NCBI GenBank assembly: GCA_002359975.1
Contig: DENG01000053.1
Span: 4,983-13,538 of the forward strand
Direction: 5' to 3'
DNA from: Polynucleobacter sp. UBA2650
GTDB lineage: Bacteria; Pseudomonadota; Gammaproteobacteria; Burkholderiales; Burkholderiaceae
Length of the DNA stretch: 8,556 bases
Positions 5,850 to 8,556 of this stretch are shown one piece after another. Within the stretch, counting starts at the first letter, position 1. Each line of letters starts with the position of its first letter. Made by a program: the position numbers and the translations under genes. The notes under the pieces were generated by a model. The model saw only the letters and a list, made by a program, of their open reading frames with translations. It was not told where the DNA came from and did no database searches.

Positions 5850-6825
5850 GGCTTGCAACAGCAGTAGTGGGCTTAGGATTGGTTGGCAAATTGGCTTGCC
5901 TTGGCATCAACAGAACTTGGGCAGGATTTAAATGACTGCCATTGCGAATAATCTCATAATGAAGATGCGGTCCGGTTGATCGACCGGTGGACCCAACCTC
6001 TGCAATTAATTGCCCTTTAGAAACTTGCTCACCAGGTTTAACAAATACCTTTTGAGCGTGCGCGTATTTACTGACAAAGCCATCACTATGGCTAATCTCA
6101 ACATATTTGCCATAAATCGAGTCGGTAGACACCTTGCTAATGGTGCCGTAACCGCTTGCAACGATCCCCGTTCCTGGACTTGCCTGAAAATCAATACCTG
6201 AATGATGCGCTAAGTTTTTGGTAAAGGGGTCAATACGCATCCCATAATTACTGCTCATTGAGCCAAATTGTGATGCCACTGGAATACCGATTGGAAGTTG
6301 ATTGAGCCAGTCGTATTGCGAAGACCAATCATTCTTAACTTTTGTGAGGATTAAATTTAATTCTTTTGAGCTTAGGACGGTCTCATGAAAGTTTTTATCA
6401 ACCGATTTGTTTGGATCAATTTTGAATACAAATGGTTTGAAAGGACCGCCACGGGCACCCCCAGTATTCTCAGTTAATTTACTTTTCACTGGGGCAGGGG
6501 TGGCAACATCTGCAAAGCGATCTTTGAGAGTCTTTAGTTCTGAGATTTTTTCAATGGACTTGGTGAGTTGAGCCTGAAGTCTCTCTAACTCCTCTTTATA
6601 AGCAACATCTAGGGCATCAAGCTCTTCGAAGGTAACAACACCACCCATTGCTCGGGCGAGATCTGGTCGGACTTGAAGCGCCATCTTAAATCCAATGAAA
6701 TGAATTCCGATACCGCAAAGAACAAAAAAGGTACCAATGGCAAGGCCAATCTTCATCAAGCCCTTGGGGGTGATGTTGAATTTTTGAACCTTAGAGGTGG
6801 CCCCGGAAACCCAAATCAGCTGCAT
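5845..6825 (-). CDS. Membrane-anchored M23 (LytM-type) peptidoglycan endopeptidase
   Basis: This is an M23-family zinc metallopeptidase, 326 aa, expected to cut peptide cross-links in peptidoglycan from the periplasmic side of the inner membrane. A single membrane helix lies at about 22-46, followed by a charged, probably coiled-coil stretch at 65-105 and a linker. The LytM domain spans about 190-305. Zinc ligands are all present: His208 and Asp212 in HSGID, and His289 in the HxH motif GPHLHYE, with His287 and His256 (YAH) as the other active-site histidines. It is therefore probably active, not a degenerate activator. ATG 6825 has AAGG about 9 bases upstream. The architecture (TM, coiled coil, LytM) resembles the bactofilin-linked peptidases of other bacteria. 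It converges with bactofilin 2 and diverges from the RodZ-like gene. Confidence 0.93.
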   Translation of the reverse strand: MQLIWVSGATSKVQKFNITPKGLMKIGLAIGTFFVLCGIGIHFIGFKMALQVRPDLARAMGGVVTFEELDALDVAYKEELERLQAQLTKSIEKISELKTLKDRFADVATPAPVKSKLTENTGGARGGPFKPFVFKIDPNKSVDKNFHETVLSSKELNLILTKVKNDWSSQYDWLNQLPIGIPVASQFGSMSSNYGMRIDPFTKNLAHHSGIDFQASPGTGIVASGYGTISKVSTDSIYGKYVEISHSDGFVSKYAHAQKVFVKPGEQVSKGQLIAEVGSTGRSTGPHLHYEIIRNGSHLNPAQVLLMPRQANLPTNPKPTTAVASQ

Positions 6826-6856
6826 GAATTAAGCCTTTTGTTGGAATGAGCCATAT

Positions 6857-6887
6857 TTTATATGAAAAACCCCCATGAAATTGTCAA
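6857..6887 (-). promoter_or_regulatory. Candidate sigma70 promoter of the M23 peptidase gene
   Basis: On the minus strand a perfect -35 hexamer TTGACA (6887-6882) is followed after 19 bp by TATAAA (6862-6857). A poorer CATATA lies at 17 bp. The 19-bp spacing is long, so the promoter may be weak, but both hexamers are good and the distance to the start codon at 6825 is suitable. Confidence 0.42.
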
Positions 6888-6998
6888 AAAATAAGTAATA
6901 TTGGCTCTAAGTCATTGAAAATTAATTAGAAAAGCCCCCTTTATCCTTAATGAACATATTGATATCATTTGGTAGGAATAAGAGCTAATTTGCTAAAA

Positions 6999-7712
6999 AT
7001 GACAAATCCAAACGAAATCCCTGAAATCAAAGGCGCTGAATTTGCACGAGCAAGAGAGCGGGTGGGCATGTCGACCGCTGATTTGGCAAAGATGGCCTCA
7101 CTGACCACAAGTCATGTCGAGCAAATTGAGAATGGTGAGTCAAGCTGTTTTTATTCGCCCGCCATTAAGTTTGTAGCAGCCAAGAAGCTCGCAACATTTT
7201 TGGGTTTATCAGAAGCCGAGTGTTTTGTATATCCAGAGGGTGCGACAGCAAAGACCTCAAAATCGCAAGCTGTAGAGGGTGCTGAGGAAGCAATCCATAA
7301 AGTACACGTCAGTATTGCAAAAGAAAATTTTGATAAGTTATTGCTTGCCACACAAGAGCTCGATAATAAAAAACCTAAGTTTTATAAAACCCCTTCTTTT
7401 TATTTCTTGGCGGTCGTTTTCTTGGGCGGATTATTGTTCTCCCTGTTTTCACGTGCCGATATTGTTGGTGTTATGCCCGCATTCGGAGAGCGACTCGTGA
7501 TTACCTCCGAGACTTGCAAGTGGGATAACGGCAGAGAAGAGCCTAATTGGCTATTTGCTTATTTTGAGACCTCATTTGGAGTGGTCAATCGAGCTTGTTA
7601 TATACGCTATAACAACCAAATTTGGCTCAGAAGAGCATCGGGAGTCGAGATGGTCTTTCCCGCGGAGTATTTTAAGCAACCTAATGCAAGTGCAGAAACA
7701 GTAAAAAATTAA
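6999..7712 (+). CDS. RodZ-like HTH / single transmembrane helix protein
   Basis: From the ATG at 6999 the product is 237 aa. An XRE/Cro-type helix-turn-helix region covers about residues 12-75 (AEFARARERVGMSTADLAKMA, then a second half with HVEQIENG and FVAAKKLATFLGLSEAE). It resembles the cytoplasmic domain by which RodZ contacts MreB. A linker is followed by a membrane helix at about 134-151 (FLAVVFLGGLLFSLF) and a periplasmic domain of about 85 residues with Cys173 and Cys200, a possible disulfide pair. It is shorter than typical RodZ and its outer domain is not recognisable as the RodZ one, so it may be a divergent relative or a membrane-bound regulator. The start is uncertain: in-frame TTG codons at 6990 (AAGAG 5 bases upstream) and 6969 would add 3 and 10 residues. 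Its stop overlaps the convergent gene by 4 bp. Confidence 0.78.
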   Translation: MTNPNEIPEIKGAEFARARERVGMSTADLAKMASLTTSHVEQIENGESSCFYSPAIKFVAAKKLATFLGLSEAECFVYPEGATAKTSKSQAVEGAEEAIHKVHVSIAKENFDKLLLATQELDNKKPKFYKTPSFYFLAVVFLGGLLFSLFSRADIVGVMPAFGERLVITSETCKWDNGREEPNWLFAYFETSFGVVNRACYIRYNNQIWLRRASGVEMVFPAEYFKQPNASAETVKN

Positions 7713-8116
7713 TTCTTTTTGCAAAAAAACTTAAAGAGTAATTCACTCATCGTATCGGGAATGACCCGCTCCCAGTTAGAGTCACTAGTATCAACGTTTT
7801 GAACTGAGACTCCACCACCATTGCTACCTGAGTAGTAACCGATATAAAACTGCTTATAGCTTTCGTAACCAGGTCGGCAAAAATACGAGATATCTTGGAT
7901 CACAGAATAGATTGACTCGCCGTTGGGAGCGCTCATTCTTTCTTCATAACTAATCATTTGCCAAGCGCTCACTTGTTCGGCCCCAGGATTTAGAACCACC
8001 TTAGTATCTTCGTAAAAATAAGAATTCCCTTGCCCATCTTTGGAAATCAAAACCCACTTAGCATAGGCGGGTTGCACCAATAGAAAGAAAAGTAGGCTTA
8101 GCAGAACTTTATTCAC
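7709..8116 (-). CDS. Secreted surface-adhesin E-like protein
   Basis: This 135-aa protein has a clear signal peptide (hydrophobic 4-17, likely cleavage after AYA at residue 19). The mature domain of about 115 residues shows the layout of the surface-adhesin protein E family: WVLISKDGQGNSYFYEDTK near the start, a central SAWQMISY strand, a SVIQDISYFC segment, a GYYSG turn and a final NWERVIPDT...KFFC. Two cysteines (80 and 132) are at the positions expected for a disulfide. In the namesake from Haemophilus the protein binds host molecules; in a free-living bacterium the domain is common and its role is unknown, so adhesion is not assumed. The start is GTG 8116, the only one that preserves the signal peptide, with no good ribosome site. 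It is convergent with the RodZ-like gene. Confidence 0.82.
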   Translation of the reverse strand: MNKVLLSLLFFLLVQPAYAKWVLISKDGQGNSYFYEDTKVVLNPGAEQVSAWQMISYEERMSAPNGESIYSVIQDISYFCRPGYESYKQFYIGYYSGSNGGGVSVQNVDTSDSNWERVIPDTMSELLFKFFCKKN

Positions 8117-8221
8117 GATATGCTACTAATGGTTAAAATTGAGATAATCATTTTACGTTAAGTGATCAGATGATCTACTTTCCATGAAAAAATAGATAAA
8201 TACAAATTGCCGAGAGTTTAT

Positions 8222-8383
8222 ATGAACATATTTTGGAGTCTGCTGGGTGTCTTTTCAACTATTGGTGGGATCATTGCCTACGTGACCACCCAAAATGTTA
8301 TTTACTTTGCCATCGGGTTTCTTGTTCTGTTTTGCCAAGCGTGGTTTCGTTCTAACGATGATGAGATCAAAAAGTATTACTAA
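8222..8383 (+). CDS. Small two-helix membrane protein (53 aa)
   Basis: A short gene of 53 codons runs from ATG 8222 to TAA 8381-8383. GAGAG at 8212-8216 lies 5 bases before the ATG, a good ribosome site. The product has two hydrophobic helices (about residues 4-21 and 25-42) joined by TTQN, and a hydrophilic tail RSNDDEIKKYY that probably faces the cytoplasm. No family is recognised. The ribosome site, clean two-helix topology and stop interlocked with the next gene support it as real. It is separated by 105 bp from the divergent adhesin-E-like gene, so it should have its own promoter, but I could not pick one out. Confidence 0.68.
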   Translation: MNIFWSLLGVFSTIGGIIAYVTTQNVIYFAIGFLVLFCQAWFRSNDDEIKKYY

Positions 8384-8556
8384 ATCGTTTTGGTCATTGC
8401 CTGATGCGCGATACCAGCTTCCCTAAAAATTGGACCGCTTGCTGTAAAACCAAAGTTTTCATAAAACGCAATGGCCTCCATCTGGGCATGTAGATAAAAC
8501 TGCCGGATTCCCTGTTGGCGACCAAAGTCTATGAGGGCATTTAATAGAGAGCTGGC
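8380..8556 (-). CDS. GNAT-family acetyltransferase, C-terminal fragment (5' end outside window)
   Basis: The minus-strand frame is open from the window edge to the stop at 8382-8380, giving the last 58 residues. The sequence has the end of the GNAT fold: a helix followed by the strand FYLHAQ, then AIAFYENFGF, where the Tyr and Phe are the usual C-terminal GNAT signature, and SGPIFREAGIAHQAMTK. The 'EAGI-H--M' ending is typical of a GNAT subgroup that includes ElaA-like and YjcF-like N-acetyltransferases. The acetyl-CoA binding loop lies outside the window and the substrate cannot be inferred. The stop codon overlaps that of the 53-aa membrane protein by 4 bp. Confidence 0.88.
   Translation of the reverse strand, partial: ASSLLNALIDFGRQQGIRQFYLHAQMEAIAFYENFGFTASGPIFREAGIAHQAMTKTI

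Noticed and set aside
6960..6967. TGATATCA palindrome upstream of the RodZ-like gene as an operator
   Set aside because: An 8-bp palindrome in A+T-rich DNA is expected by chance and has no repeat copy nearby.
7709..7732. TTTTTGCAAAAA inverted repeat at the convergent end of the RodZ-like and adhesin-E-like genes as a terminator
   Set aside because: The stem is almost pure A/T and it encodes the FFCKK end of the adhesin-like protein; it is better explained as coding sequence.
8168..8183. Paired GATC sites (GATC-AGAT-GATC) between the adhesin-like gene and the 53-aa gene
   Set aside because: GATC is itself palindromic and two copies close together are not significant; no promoter element aligns with them.
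1..8556. tRNA, rRNA, CRISPR array, transposase, integrase or long direct repeats
   Set aside because: None was found on reading both strands; the window looks like ordinary core-type chromosome rather than a mobile island.

Overview
The window reads as compact bacterial chromosome of moderate G+C, most likely from a betaproteobacterium of the Burkholderiales. A Polynucleobacter-like freshwater organism is my best guess, from the gene families, very small gaps and moderate G+C; this is an inference, not a database match. Ten genes fill almost the whole window. There is no tRNA, rRNA, CRISPR array, insertion sequence or attachment site that I can see, and no gene-free stretch exceeds about 200 bases.

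Layout: (1) 1-258 (+), the C-terminal end of an unrecognised protein, convergent with (2) 266-1150 (-), a ParA/MinD-type ATPase with no ParB beside it. (3) Across a 209-bp divergent promoter region, 1360-2490 (+) is a stand-alone flagellar export switch gene, flhB, whose autocleavage motif reads NPEH instead of NPTH. (4) 2487-3065 (-) is a small predicted lipoprotein convergent with flhB. (5) 3219-5833 (+) is a three-gene run: a bactofilin, a membrane-anchored FMN/Fe-S glutamate-synthase-like protein, and a second bactofilin. (6) 5845-6825 (-) is a membrane-anchored M23 (LytM-type) peptidase, convergent with bactofilin 2. (7) 6999-7712 (+), divergent from the peptidase, is a RodZ-like protein with a cytoplasmic HTH, one membrane helix and a small periplasmic domain. 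(8) 7709-8116 (-) is a secreted surface-adhesin-E-like protein. (9) 8222-8383 (+) is a 53-residue two-helix membrane protein. (10) 8380-8556 (-) is the C-terminal end of a GNAT acetyltransferase.

Functional reading: the middle of the window (3219-7712) looks like a cell-envelope or cell-shape neighbourhood. It combines two bactofilins (polymerising scaffolds), an M23 peptidoglycan hydrolase (a known bactofilin partner class in other bacteria) and a RodZ-like cytoskeletal-type membrane protein. The glutamate-synthase-like protein between the bactofilins has no obvious place in that scheme, which makes it the most intriguing element. Gene ends are packed tightly: all five convergent pairs end within 11 bp of each other, and three of them overlap by exactly 4 bp through interlocked stop codons.
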